A stretch of 64,000 bases of DNA from Acinetobacter sp. TR3 (GCF_027105055.1 NZ_CP114264.1:62001-126000), one strand, 5' to 3'; counted from the first letter of the stretch, positions 37,510 to 47,775 are shown. Numbers and translations: made by a program. Notes: generated by a model not told the origin, from the letters alone.

Positions 37510-38613
37510 ATGCCTCGCCCAATTACTGCGGTCATCCATACTCAGGCTTTGCGTCAAAACCTCGAGGTCTTGAGAGCAAGTGTTCCAGATAGCAAGGTGT
37601 TTGCTGTAGTCAAAGCCAATGCTTACGGACATGGTATTGAACGTGTTTATGAATCATTTAAAACAGCAGATGGTTTTGCTTTACTGGATATTGAAGAAGC
37701 AAAACGCCTACGTGCACTCGGTTGGACAGGGCCTATTCTATTGCTCGAAGGGATTTTCTCTCCTCAAGATTTATTTGATTGTGTCCAGTATCAACTCAGT
37801 TTTACCATTCACAATGAGCAACAAGTTGAATGGGTACAGCAGCATATTTACCCCGCACAGTTTGATATTTTCTTAAAAATGAACAGTGGTATGAACCGAT
37901 TAGGTTTCAAGCCACAACAATACCGCAAAGTCTGGCAGCATCTGCAACGCCTTAATCATGTTGCTAAAATCACGCATATGACCCATTTCTCTGATGCAGA
38001 TGGGGAGCGTTTTGATCAAGCTGGCGTGGATTATCAACTCACAGAATTTGAAAGCACCATTCAAGATTTACCTGGGGAAAGATCGGTGAGCAATAGTGCC
38101 GCCATCCTCAGATATTCATCTCAACTACACTCCGATTATGTCCGTGGCGGCATCATGCTGTATGGAAGCTCTCCCGATTATCCTCAGCATAGTATTCAAG
38201 ATTGGGGGCTTGCGCCGACCATGAGTTTGCGAAGTGAACTGATTGCAATCCAACAGTTAAATGCCAATGAAAGTGTGGGCTATGGCTCGAATTTTGTCGC
38301 TGCGCATGCGATGACCATTGGCATTGTGGCATGTGGTTATGCAGATGGTTATCAGCGTATTTCTCCTACAGGCACCCCTGTTTTAGTCAATGGAATTCGT
38401 ACTCGAACTATTGGACGAGTCAGTATGGATATGTTGGCAGTTTATTTAACGCCAGTACCGAATGCTGAGATTGGCAGTGAAGTTGTACTTTGGGGAACCT
38501 CCAAAACAGGACAAATTCTATCTATCGATGATGTTGCAGCAGCCTCAGGCACAGTTGGCTATGAACTCATGTGTGGTGTAACTGCACGAGTTCCATTTAT
38601 CACTCAAGACTAA
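37510..38613 (+). CDS. dadX: Catabolic alanine racemase
   Basis: Fold III PLP enzyme of 367 residues. PLP lysine Lys35 lies in AVVKANAYGHG and the second catalytic base Tyr258 in SVGYGSNF. It converts L- to D-alanine for DadA. AAGGAAG precedes the start. Operon position assigns the catabolic (DadX) rather than the biosynthetic (Alr) role. Confidence 0.94.
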   Translation: MPRPITAVIHTQALRQNLEVLRASVPDSKVFAVVKANAYGHGIERVYESFKTADGFALLDIEEAKRLRALGWTGPILLLEGIFSPQDLFDCVQYQLSFTIHNEQQVEWVQQHIYPAQFDIFLKMNSGMNRLGFKPQQYRKVWQHLQRLNHVAKITHMTHFSDADGERFDQAGVDYQLTEFESTIQDLPGERSVSNSAAILRYSSQLHSDYVRGGIMLYGSSPDYPQHSIQDWGLAPTMSLRSELIAIQQLNANESVGYGSNFVAAHAMTIGIVACGYADGYQRISPTGTPVLVNGIRTRTIGRVSMDMLAVYLTPVPNAEIGSEVVLWGTSKTGQILSIDDVAAASGTVGYELMCGVTARVPFITQD

Positions 38614-38623
38614 GGAAGTCATC

Positions 38624-38983
38624 ATGTCACATTCAGATATCCAGAAAATCAATAGCACCGAAGTGATGAGTGCTGTCACCGTCTTTAATCAAGTGGTGTA
38701 TTTATCAGGACAAGTCCCTAAAAACCCCGATTTAGATATTGAGGGGCAAACGAGAGATATTCTTGCAACGATTGAACAGTTACTTGCTTTAGCAAATAGT
38801 GATAAATCGCGATTACTTTCGGTTCAGCTTTTTCTGAAAGACCTTGCTGATTTTCCAAAGGTTAATGCGATTTATGTGGATTGGTTAAAAGACAGTGTTG
38901 CACCATCGCGTGCCACCATTCAAGCCGATTTGGTCAATCCAAAATGGCTGATTGAAATTGCAGTGATTGCAGCACAAAAATAA
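38624..38983 (+). CDS. RidA-family enamine/imine deaminase
   Basis: YjgF/YER057c/UK114 protein of 119 residues: VVYLSGQVP, a central helix and the C-terminal VAPSRATIQADLV arginine motif (typically PxRxxxxxxLP). RidA proteins hydrolyse reactive 2-iminoacids. Here it would clear iminopyruvate released by DadA, fitting its place 10 bp after dadX. Trimeric cytoplasmic protein by family. Confidence 0.88.
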   Translation: MSHSDIQKINSTEVMSAVTVFNQVVYLSGQVPKNPDLDIEGQTRDILATIEQLLALANSDKSRLLSVQLFLKDLADFPKVNAIYVDWLKDSVAPSRATIQADLVNPKWLIEIAVIAAQK

Positions 38984-39003
38984 AGCGATCAGCTTTATTT
39001 TTG
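38976..39003 (+). terminator. Terminator after ridA
   Basis: AAATAAAGC-gatca-GCTTTATTTTT hairpin that includes the stop codon of the gene. It separates the permease gene, which therefore needs its own promoter in 39004-39174. Confidence 0.7.
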
Positions 39004-39174
39004 TTTAAACATGATTAAAAACAAGAAAAGTAACGTATTTGCAATCACTCAAACGGTTTCAGATATGTATTTTCGAGTAATCAAAATGAATTCGTTCTTT
39101 AAAAAAGACCGCGAGATAAGCACATAAATTAGCGACGGATTCATTTTAGGAAGTAGTAAAAAGGAACTTTTATT

Positions 39175-40611
39175 ATGACGGTGATTCAAAATCAGTCAGA
39201 AGGCGAACAAGCGCCTCAAGACTTACAACGAAAACTTTCCAATCGCCATTTGCAATTGATTGCTATTGGTGGCGCGATTGGGACTGGACTGTTCATGGGT
39301 TCAGGCAAAACCATCTCCCTTGCAGGTCCATCAATCCTGTTTATTTACATGATTATTGGTGGCATGTTCTTTTTCCTGATGCGTGCATTAGGAGAGTTAT
39401 TACTTGCAAACTTACAGTACAAATCATTCGTTGATATGGCGCATGATCTAATTGGTCCATGGGCAGGTTATTACTTGGGTTGGACCTATTGGCTCGGTTG
39501 GGTTTTGGTCGGGATAGCAGACTTGGCTGCGGTGATTAACTATCTGGGCTTTTGGCTGCCCGAAGGTATGACCTTTACACCAGTCGGACAAGCGATGATT
39601 AGTGCAGGCTGCGTATTATTCGTTTTGGCATTGAATTTACTTACCGTCAAATTGTTTGGTGAAGTTGAGTTCTGGTTCGCACTGATTAAAATTTTAGCAA
39701 TTATGGGATTAATTGCGGTGGGTGGTTATATGATTTTCAGTCATTTTACCGCACCGCATGGCACAGTTGCCTCATTCAGCAATATTTGGTCGCATGGGGG
39801 CATGTTCCCGAAAGGTGTCGATGGTTTCTTGGCAGGTTTCCAAATTGCAGTTTTTGCCTTTGTTGGTATCGAGTTGATTGGAACGACTGCTGCTGAAACT
39901 AAAGATCCACATAAGAACTTACCCAAAGCAATTAATGCGATTCCCATTCGTATCATCCTATTCTATGTATTGGCGTTGTTGGTCGTGATGTCTGTGACGC
40001 CATGGGATCATATTCGTGCGGATAAAAGTCCGTTTGTTGAATTATTCTTAAATGCAGGAATTGTGACTTCTGCGATTATCATGAATCTTGTGGTGTTATC
40101 TTCGGTGATGTCATCCATGAATAGTGGTGTGTTCTCAACAAGTCGGATGTTATTTGGTTTATCGAAAGATGGTCAGGCGCCTAATGCTTTTGGTCGCTTA
40201 TCAAAAAGTGCTGTTCCAGCCAATGGTTTAATCTTCTCTTGTGTATTCATCATGGGAGGCGCGGTACTACAATACTTTGTGCCAAACACGATTGAAGCAT
40301 TTACCTTAGCAAGCTCTTTATGCGTGATTCTATTTATCAGTGTATGGAGTCTGATTATGGTGTGCTATATCCGCTATCGTAAGTTACGCCCAGAATTACA
40401 TGCTCAATCGACCTTTAAAATGCCGGGTGGGGTATTCATGTCTTACGTCGTGATCGCCTTCCTGATGTTTACTTTAGTGATTTTGGCCCTTGAACCCGAT
40501 ACATTGAAAGCCTTGTATGTCAGTCCCGTTTGGATTGTGATTTTAAGTGTGACCTATCGTGTGCTGTATAAACCAAGAATGCGCCGATTACAGGAAAAGT
40601 CTGCTGCTTAG
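39175..40611 (+). CDS. cycA: Amino-acid permease, CycA (D-serine/D-alanine/glycine) type
   Basis: APC-superfamily transporter of 478 residues with 12 helices. The N-terminal RKLSNRHLQLIAIGGAIGTG motif and the GPSILFIYMIIGG, FVGIELIGTTAAET segments match CycA. Proton-driven uptake of D-alanine, D-serine and glycine would feed the dad genes upstream. AAGGAAC lies before the start. Confidence 0.9.
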   Translation: MTVIQNQSEGEQAPQDLQRKLSNRHLQLIAIGGAIGTGLFMGSGKTISLAGPSILFIYMIIGGMFFFLMRALGELLLANLQYKSFVDMAHDLIGPWAGYYLGWTYWLGWVLVGIADLAAVINYLGFWLPEGMTFTPVGQAMISAGCVLFVLALNLLTVKLFGEVEFWFALIKILAIMGLIAVGGYMIFSHFTAPHGTVASFSNIWSHGGMFPKGVDGFLAGFQIAVFAFVGIELIGTTAAETKDPHKNLPKAINAIPIRIILFYVLALLVVMSVTPWDHIRADKSPFVELFLNAGIVTSAIIMNLVVLSSVMSSMNSGVFSTSRMLFGLSKDGQAPNAFGRLSKSAVPANGLIFSCVFIMGGAVLQYFVPNTIEAFTLASSLCVILFISVWSLIMVCYIRYRKLRPELHAQSTFKMPGGVFMSYVVIAFLMFTLVILALEPDTLKALYVSPVWIVILSVTYRVLYKPRMRRLQEKSAA

Positions 40612-40639
40612 TTTGAGATGTTGGCTTAAATAACAACAT

Positions 40640-40673
40640 AGGTGTTTCTATGCAAATGGAAACACCTTTTTTA
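40640..40673 (+). terminator. Terminator of cycA
   Basis: AGGTGTTTC-tatgcaaatg-GAAACACCTTTTTT hairpin with a T-run. Confidence 0.88.
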
Positions 40674-40708
40674 TTGTCGTCATGGATGATTGCTTAAATC
40701 TCGGCAAG

Positions 40709-40788
<80 letters not shown>

Positions 40789-41034
40789 AAATAGTCACCG
40801 AGATTTACTCCATTAAATCACCTCAATTATAAGCATATGATTTAATTAGTAGTATATGTTTTGGTGGAGTAAAATTTTTAGCAATTTAGATCATTTAATG
40901 TGGTTTTGGTCACTTTATTTTAGATGTTTTAGTTCATAAAAGTTACCTATGTTTTGATGCTGATTTTCATGAGAAATAATAACAATATATAACTTAATAT
41001 AATGAATCTTGATCCTCATGAAAATTTTTTATAT

Positions 41035-42294
41035 TCAATTCAATAAATGAATATTATGTGCAATCCTATTTTGGATCATGTGGAGAGTCTCTGCTTGAAT
41101 TTGTCCAGGTAATAGATCATGAGAGATATCACTGAATCGGATTGCAACCTTACAAATCGAGCCAATAATTTCATCGACTTCTTGGGCAGAAAGTTCCGCT
41201 TCCTGAGTACCAAGTTTTACAAGAGCTTGTCGAGGAATATCCAGTGCCTCACCCATGATATCCATTTGATGATATCCCCCTGGCCCTTCACAGAAAGTAA
41301 CATCATAGGCAGGGGCGAGTTTCCATTGCCCATTTTGGGACATTAGAAATGAAAAGTTTTTGCAATGATCATCTCGATTATTGAAGACTACATTGAAAAC
41401 AGCTCGCTTGAATGCAATTGCTTTTTCGCGAACATCATTGGTGCAAAAGTGTGTAGCGCGAAGAAAATTACTGTAGTCTAAACTCCCTGGTGATTTAAAA
41501 TCAGCTCCGGTGAAGGCCGCTAAACTTTGCATAGGGATACGCATGCCATCGTGGCGGTCAAATCTTTTTGATGCAAATGCGGTTAATCCATTCGGAAGAG
41601 TAAAATATTGAGTATCAGGGGTGTCAATATGACAATGACGCAAACATTCTGCATAAACAGCTTCAATTGCACAAACTTCAGGATGCTCTTGCTGAGCGGG
41701 AAATTTGATCAACCATGCTTCATGTTGATGTGAGCTAACTGTTGAGAATTCGTTGGTAACAGGATCACGGTAGACGAGCGCTTTTGGCCTTGCACCTTGT
41801 GGAGATCCACCCATAATTAATAAATGCTGTAAAAATTCTGCACCTTCTCCTTTGAGAACTTCCTGAACTTCTTGAGCGAGTTTAATCAGTGGAATATTTT
41901 CAGTTAATGCTAACTCAGGTGCTGAAGGTTCAAAGGATAATGCCCCCATTGCATGTGTATTAATATACCTGAGTCGTTCTAATGGCCCAATCCGTGCTGG
42001 ATTGAGTCCATTTTTTTTAAATAAGCGATCCATAAGAAGCATGCCCCAACCATCGGGCAAGGCATCATATATAGGACCTGGCAATCCCATTTGATGTGTA
42101 GGAAAGTTCGTTCTTAATGAGTCACCTTTTAATGGAAGTAGGTAAGAGGAAAGTTCTAAACCTTTACTGATCGCTTCTGCACTGTATTCAAAGGCGATTA
42201 ATGGCCGACCTGTGATTGCGGTTGAGGAGACCAGTGTACCCCAAAGCCAATATTCACCCCATCCATTGTAGTAAACATTAAGTTTTTTGAGCAT
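41035..42294 (-). CDS. hipA: HipA-family Ser/Thr kinase toxin
   Basis: Protein of 420 residues, normal HipA size, from ATG 42294 (MLKKLNVYYNG). It has the N-terminal HipA domain (GLPGPIYDALPDGWG), the P-loop-like MGGSPQGARPK that carries the autophosphorylated Ser, the catalytic NRDDHCKN with Asp308/Asp309, and the metal-binding Asp in APAYDV. All kinase residues look intact. HipA kinases phosphorylate aminoacyl-tRNA synthetases (GltX in E. coli), stopping growth. It starts 4 bp after the antitoxin stop. Confidence 0.9.
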   Translation of the reverse strand: MLKKLNVYYNGWGEYWLWGTLVSSTAITGRPLIAFEYSAEAISKGLELSSYLLPLKGDSLRTNFPTHQMGLPGPIYDALPDGWGMLLMDRLFKKNGLNPARIGPLERLRYINTHAMGALSFEPSAPELALTENIPLIKLAQEVQEVLKGEGAEFLQHLLIMGGSPQGARPKALVYRDPVTNEFSTVSSHQHEAWLIKFPAQQEHPEVCAIEAVYAECLRHCHIDTPDTQYFTLPNGLTAFASKRFDRHDGMRIPMQSLAAFTGADFKSPGSLDYSNFLRATHFCTNDVREKAIAFKRAVFNVVFNNRDDHCKNFSFLMSQNGQWKLAPAYDVTFCEGPGGYHQMDIMGEALDIPRQALVKLGTQEAELSAQEVDEIIGSICKVAIRFSDISHDLLPGQIQAETLHMIQNRIAHNIHLLN

Positions 42295-42298
42295 GGAC

Positions 42299-42601
42299 TT
42301 ATTTCCTTTTGATACGTTGGCGAGCCGTATTGCTCTCATAGCGGAGAATGTCATTTACACTGTTTAAATGAGGTTTGAAGAGTTCCTCTAATTCTTTTAA
42401 TCGGCCCAATACCATGGCAACGCGTACTAAATTTTCAAATGAAACATTTCGACCAGCTTCCAGATTAGATACTGTATTCACACTAATACCAGCACGTGTA
42501 GCGACGTCTGCCTGAGTCATTTCCAGATAAAGTCGTTCTTTGCGAAGCCTTTCACATAATAAAGTAACAACCTCTTCAGGTTTTTTGAATTTTAAATCCA
42601 T
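42299..42601 (-). CDS. hipB: HipB-like XRE antitoxin
   Basis: A 100-residue protein with an XRE helix-turn-helix (MTQADVATRAGISVNTVSNLEAGR) and a basic tail. It would bind HipA and repress the operon. Order antitoxin-toxin with a 4-bp gap is standard for hipBA. The promoter region holds a loose dyad TTGTG...CACAA (42606-42642) around TATATATA that could be the operator. Confidence 0.88.
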   Translation of the reverse strand: MDLKFKKPEEVVTLLCERLRKERLYLEMTQADVATRAGISVNTVSNLEAGRNVSFENLVRVAMVLGRLKELEELFKPHLNSVNDILRYESNTARQRIKRK

Positions 42602-43091
42602 AATATTGTGTCTTATGTTTATATATATGTATTAAACCACAAAATAATGGAGTTATGAACTGTGCTCGTTGATCGGTAATGAGGTGCTTTATGGGCTGAT
42701 TAGATCCTATTAGATTAAAGAAGTCTAATTAGATATTTAAAATCTAACAGAGCCTAACAACTTGCTTTAAGCTCAATCAGTTTCGCCTGTTGTCGCGAAG
42801 AACCTGTATTTGCTATCAGGTTAATCTGGAATATCTGGCACAAGTGGTTTGGAGCAACGAGGTTGATGGGCAGGGGGCTGTCTTTGCTGATACCTTAGGC
42901 AGCTTAGAAGTATCTACGCCAGCCAATAGAAAAAACATCAAAGTTCACTACCAGATAGCGAGTTATAATTTACATTTGGGTAAGTTGGGGGATGCTTCAA
43001 ATTATAAATCTTTGTGCAATAAAGCCCTACTGTTCTGAAATGACAGCTTTGTCCGTTATAATTGTATAAATATTTTTAGTCTCTAGTAATT
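42602..43091 (+). other. 490-bp gap with a gene fragment and an IS5-type end
   Basis: After the hipB promoter and a TTAGAT-rich stretch (about 42700-42760), an open frame 42790-43038 reads VNLEYLAQVVWSNEVDGQG, unlike any family I know; its last residues come from an insertion-sequence end. TTTGTGCAATAAAGCC near 43015-43030 matches the terminal repeat TTTGTGCAACAAAGCC at 47760-47775, in the same orientation. A TTATAAT hexamer lies near 43059, before the helicase gene. Confidence 0.5.
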
Positions 43092-46000
43092 ATGTCCTCA
43101 TTGATCAATTTTCTATCTCGCTTTAGTACTGCAACTATTCAGCGTAGTCTTAGCTATGCTAAACACATTGATAGGGAAACGATTGAGTTCTTTGAGGAAA
43201 AAGATGGTATCACCATGTATGCCCAAATTGAAGGGACAGATTATTATGATACTGCGATTACCTATAATCCCCAAAAAGACCGTTTAATCGATGACGACTG
43301 CACTTGTCCGGTTGGATATAACTGTAAACATGCTGCTGCTTTAGCGCGGTTATTCTTTCAAGAATATCGTCAGGAATTTCAACAGCGTTATGCTGAATCT
43401 CAATCTCCGCAAGGAATCGCAAAACGCCAATGGGGGGATGATCAGGCGCAGCGCTGGTTGAATGATTTTAAACGGTATTTACAACAGACTGAACCTGAGC
43501 AATCTGTCAAAACAAACAATTATTTAATTTACCTGCTAGATCAGTCTGTCAGCTTAAAGAAATTGACAGTTGATGTTCAGAAGGCCAGACGCAATAAAAA
43601 CGGCTCAATTGCAGGGGAAAGTTATTATACCCAATATGAAAATATCACCAGAAAGCATCTGACTTTACCTGAACAAAAACGACAATTATTTAACCAGATT
43701 TATTATTGCGCCAAAATAAACAGCGACGATCGCTTTTATCAAAGCAATCTTGATATCTCCGGCATTTTATTGGAGCATTTCAAATCTTTTATTCAAAGTG
43801 GCGATGTGTACTGGAAAAAAAAGAGCCATGCTGCACTTCAATGGTCAGAACAAGGCTATCACATCGAACTGATCTGGCAACAAGGTGTAGACAAACAGAC
43901 AGAGCATTTAAACATTGAATTGGTTAATGGTGATATTCGACTCGATTTAAAATCAAATCCACATATTCAGATTCTCGCGAGCCATCCACCATGTTATGTG
44001 GATATTCAACAGAACACGGTGGGCCAGTTATATGGTGAATATACGGCAAATCTTCTGTACCATTTTTTACAGATGCCTGATCTTCCAACTATGCTCTTGC
44101 CAGAGTTTGAGAGACTGACTCATCAATATTCAGATGTGAAAAATCTGCCTCAACCCGAGTCTATTCAGCATATTGATGTCATTAAGGGTAGTCCCCAGCC
44201 AATTTTACGCTTCGGTGTTTTAGATAAATTTGATTGGAAATGGGAAGAGTCTGTTTGTGCTGAAATTGAATTCTCCTATGCAGGTGGGCGAATTAAAGCA
44301 GGTACATCAGGTGACAGTTTTATTGGTGAACAGCATGGTAAAATGGTGCGACAGCTTCGGGACTTAGTTCAGGAACAACAGTCAATCCAGCGTTTACAGC
44401 TATTGGTCGAATCACTGAAGTGGGTGAAAGATTTTAGTTATGACCAGCAATTAAAATTGGATAAACAACGTCTTGATTCTATGGTTTTTGCTTTCTATGG
44501 AGACTGGATCAAACAGCTGATGCCCATCAATCAAATTGAGCTGATGGGCTGGCAGATAGAGCATCTGGAGAACAGCCCTTTTAATGTGCAATATGTTGAA
44601 AATTTAAATATTTCTATCACTGAATCTGAAGGTCAGCAGGACTGGTTCAATATCGGTGCGACGGTTCAAGACAGTGCAGGCAATTCTTATAATTTGCTTG
44701 ATGCGCTCGTAGCTTTGGTGCGAGTAAATCCTGATTTACTTGATCCGCGGACTTTTATTCATCTGCATGACAGTCAAATTTTCACCGTGAAAACTGCAGT
44801 TGATCAACCTGATTTGGCCTTATCCGTTAGGGATATTAAGCCGGTATTGTTGCATCTGCAGAGCATTTTACAGCAAGAAGAGCGCAGTATTGATCGCTAT
44901 GATGCGAGTCAATTATTAGAATTGCAGCATAATCTTGGGATGACATGGCAGGTCAGTGATCGTCTGCAACAATTTGTACAGAAATTCAAACAAGGCTATC
45001 AGCAACAACTGCCGACACCACAAGGTTTTCAGGGGGAATTGCGTCCATACCAGCAGCAGGGTTTAGGCTGGTTACAGTTTTTAAGGGAAACCCAGCATGG
45101 CGGGATTCTGGCAGATGATATGGGCTTGGGGAAAACAGCACAAACTTTAGCCCATTTACTCATGGAAAAACAGGCTGGATATTTGCATGACAGTCCTGCC
45201 CTAATTGTTGCACCCACATCGCTGATGCATAACTGGTTCAAAGAAGCAGAGAAATTTACCCCTGAACTCAAGGTATTGCTGCTACAGGGGGCCGACCGCC
45301 ATCAGTATTTTGAGCAGATTCCGCACTATGACATTGTGTTAACCACCTATCCGCTTCTGGCGAGAGATGAAGAACAACTAAAGCAATATGAATATCATCA
45401 ACTCATTTTGGATGAGGCGCAGAATATCAAAAATCCGCGTGCCAAAGCTGCACAGGTAGTAAGGCAATTAAAAGCACGACATCGTTTGTGTCTAACAGGT
45501 ACCCCGATGGAAAATCATTTGGGTGAGCTGTGGGCACTATTTTATTTCCTGATGCCAGGATTCTTATATTCACAAGAAATTTTTAATAAAAAATACCGTC
45601 ATCCGATTGAAAAACGCGGTGATCAGCAGTTAAGACAAAAGCTGGTCAACCGGATTAAGACCTTCATTTTACGTCGCTTGAAAACTGACGTAGTCAAAGA
45701 GTTGCCAGAAAAAACCACGATTGAAGTCAATATTGATATGAATGACCAGCAATCTAAGTTATATGAGGCTGTTCGCGCCACGATGCAGGCAAGCATTCAG
45801 AAAATTGTGGCAGAAAAAGGCTTTAAACGTAGTCAAATTCAAATTTTAGATGCCTTACTGAAGCTACGTCAGGTGTGCTGCCATCCTAGCTTACTAAAGC
45901 TGGATTCAGTGAAAACCGCGCAGGCACATTCTGCCAAACTTGAACAGTTGATGGATATGGTCGTTCCAATGGTGGAAGAGGGGCGAAAAATTCTTATCTT

Positions 46001-46439
46001 CTCTCAGTTTACCTCAATGTTGGAACTGATTGAGCAACAGCTCCATCATGTAGAAATTGGCTATGTGAAGCTGACTGGGCAGACCAAAAAGCGAGATGAA
46101 GTCATTACAGCATTTCAGTCTGGACAAGTGTCGGTATTTTTAATCAGTCTGAAAGCAGGAGGGGTCGGTCTGAATCTAACTGCCGCAGATACAGTCATTC
46201 ACTATGATCCATGGTGGAACCCTGCTGCTGAAGATCAAGCTTCAGATCGTGCATGGCGAATTGGACAGGACAAGTCGGTATTTGTGTATAAGCTGATTAC
46301 CAATAAAAGCATAGAAGAAAAAATTCTTGTCTTACAGCAAAATAAAGCAAAACTGGCACACTCTATTCTAAGTACAGATCATGAAGGCGAAGTGAAACTG
46401 ACGGAAAATGACGTGATGAACTTGTTTGAAAAATTTTAG
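43092..46439 (+). CDS. SNF2-family helicase with N-terminal SWIM zinc finger
   Basis: A 1115-residue protein. N-terminal SWIM finger Cys70-x-Cys72...Cys78-x-His80, a long middle region (about 130-630) and a C-terminal Swi2/Snf2 motor: Walker A ADDMGLGKT with Lys681, DEAQ box 774-777, LTGTPMEN, and helicase C motifs LKAGGVGLNLTAAD and SDRAWRIGQ. It is a double-strand DNA translocase that could remodel protein-DNA complexes; its substrate is unknown. All motifs look intact although its neighbours are decayed. The start ATG has no strong ribosome-binding site. Confidence 0.9.
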   Translation: MSSLINFLSRFSTATIQRSLSYAKHIDRETIEFFEEKDGITMYAQIEGTDYYDTAITYNPQKDRLIDDDCTCPVGYNCKHAAALARLFFQEYRQEFQQRYAESQSPQGIAKRQWGDDQAQRWLNDFKRYLQQTEPEQSVKTNNYLIYLLDQSVSLKKLTVDVQKARRNKNGSIAGESYYTQYENITRKHLTLPEQKRQLFNQIYYCAKINSDDRFYQSNLDISGILLEHFKSFIQSGDVYWKKKSHAALQWSEQGYHIELIWQQGVDKQTEHLNIELVNGDIRLDLKSNPHIQILASHPPCYVDIQQNTVGQLYGEYTANLLYHFLQMPDLPTMLLPEFERLTHQYSDVKNLPQPESIQHIDVIKGSPQPILRFGVLDKFDWKWEESVCAEIEFSYAGGRIKAGTSGDSFIGEQHGKMVRQLRDLVQEQQSIQRLQLLVESLKWVKDFSYDQQLKLDKQRLDSMVFAFYGDWIKQLMPINQIELMGWQIEHLENSPFNVQYVENLNISITESEGQQDWFNIGATVQDSAGNSYNLLDALVALVRVNPDLLDPRTFIHLHDSQIFTVKTAVDQPDLALSVRDIKPVLLHLQSILQQEERSIDRYDASQLLELQHNLGMTWQVSDRLQQFVQKFKQGYQQQLPTPQGFQGELRPYQQQGLGWLQFLRETQHGGILADDMGLGKTAQTLAHLLMEKQAGYLHDSPALIVAPTSLMHNWFKEAEKFTPELKVLLLQGADRHQYFEQIPHYDIVLTTYPLLARDEEQLKQYEYHQLILDEAQNIKNPRAKAAQVVRQLKARHRLCLTGTPMENHLGELWALFYFLMPGFLYSQEIFNKKYRHPIEKRGDQQLRQKLVNRIKTFILRRLKTDVVKELPEKTTIEVNIDMNDQQSKLYEAVRATMQASIQKIVAEKGFKRSQIQILDALLKLRQVCCHPSLLKLDSVKTAQAHSAKLEQLMDMVVPMVEEGRKILIFSQFTSMLELIEQQLHHVEIGYVKLTGQTKKRDEVITAFQSGQVSVFLISLKAGGVGLNLTAADTVIHYDPWWNPAAEDQASDRAWRIGQDKSVFVYKLITNKSIEEKILVLQQNKAKLAHSILSTDHEGEVKLTENDVMNLFEKF

Positions 46440-46456
46440 TCTTGTTACTGGTTGCC

Positions 46457-47232
46457 CTAATCATCTGTAAGTATCAGAAAGTCTGGATGAAATTTTTCCC
46501 AATGTGCTCTTAATTTTTCTTTATGAGCGGAAGTTATAGGTAAGTCTAGTAATAGCGCTGGCCATAATGGTCGAGCATTATCCATAATATCGTGAAGTTG
46601 CTTCTCGATGATACGCCATGGAACGCCTACTTTTTCTGCCCATTGCTTAAAATGCTTTATCTCAGCTAGATACCAATCTTTATTTTTGGCAAGATTTAAT
46701 GCGAAATGATGCTCATTTTCAATATATACACTAGTCATTAATATATCGTATGCGGGTGATAATCTTGGTGCACTTTTATCTTAATAAATTATATTCCAGT
46801 TCTTTAAATGTGCATCTCCATTGGCGAGTAAAATATTTATGAGTAAACGGCTAGCAAATTGCTGAATATCAATAATTTTTTATCTGAAAATTGATAAATG
46901 ATCTTTCCTATCTGCTCATAATTTGTGGTGCTATATTTCTGATGTGGATATGCGCTGAAGATCTGAGCAAAATCTTCGATGTGAATAAGCTCTGTAGTAT
47001 CAGCAGTACTCTCTCTATCAAATCTTTTGATTGCGAAAGCATATTGCTCTTGGGGTAAATTTAATGGTGGAAGGTCTTGTAAAATTGCCATATCCACTAA
47101 GCGAATCTCAGGGACATCTATTCCGACCGTTTTGGCAAGGGGCATCATAGAATATTCATTTAGCGCAACAAAAGCATGTCTGGAAGAAGGAGTTTTGATA
47201 ATCCAGTCCCCGAGTAGAGTCGTTTCCGTTGC
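46457..47232 (-). pseudogene. Second hipA-like gene, truncated, frameshifted and with a stop
   Basis: Reading downwards from 47232: a HipA kinase-core piece (DWIIKTPSSRHAFVALNEYS, FAIKRFDRES) runs to a frameshift in the A-run near 46885, after which IDIQQFASRLLINILLANGDAHLKNW continues in another frame, then a TAA (near 46780) and SPAYDILMTSVYIEN with the C-terminal part to 46457. The catalytic NGDAHLKN and the metal-binding PAYDI are recognisable but cannot be translated as one protein. The N-terminal part is replaced by IS5 sequence. It is not a copy of the intact hipA at 41-42 kb. Confidence 0.85.
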
Positions 47233-47775
47233 CACATTGTTTGTTGTGAGCTGAACTGCTCGTATTTGATATGAAGTTTGCGCCATTGGCGACGATATTC
47301 AGGTTAATGTTTCTTACGCTTCCGTTCGCCTTCACCTAAAAATTTTAACCCTGTAGAGTCGACGAGTACGTGTAACCCATCACGACTTTTCTGATAGCTT
47401 ATCGCAATATCAATATGCTGTTGTCGTCTACAGAGGGTGGAGTAATCTGGTGCTGTCCAATTCAAACCACAGCGTTTAATCAGGCTTTGAGCAAAGCCAG
47501 TGACCATACGTAAAGAAAGATGGAATAGAGATTTGATCATTAAACAGTATTGAATCGCTGTATCGGAATAAGTTTGATTTCGTCCGTATTTGCCTTGTGG
47601 CTGTGCATACCATTGGGTCTTAGGATCAAACCAGATTGAAATATTTCCTCGCTTGATTAAAGCTTGGTTATACGAGGACCAATTGGTTGTACGGTAGATT
47701 TTAGGTGCAGACTTCTTCATCTAGAAATTATATTGTTGATGAAGACTTCAAGAATAGCTTTGTGCAACAAAGCCA
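47233..47775 (-). mobile_element. IS5-family insertion sequence remnant
   Basis: The N-terminal half of an IS5-type DDE transposase runs from ATG 47720 (MKKSAPKIYRTTNWSSYNQ) to a premature TAA at 47304 (KRKKH-stop). Readable transposase continues (PEYRRQWRKLHI), loses about 20 bp, resumes as IRAVQLTTNNV and stops at 47233, where the hipA remnant begins. The outer terminal repeat GGCTTTGTTGCACAAAG is at 47759-47775. About half of a normal element (roughly 1 kb) remains; it is inactive. Confidence 0.82.
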
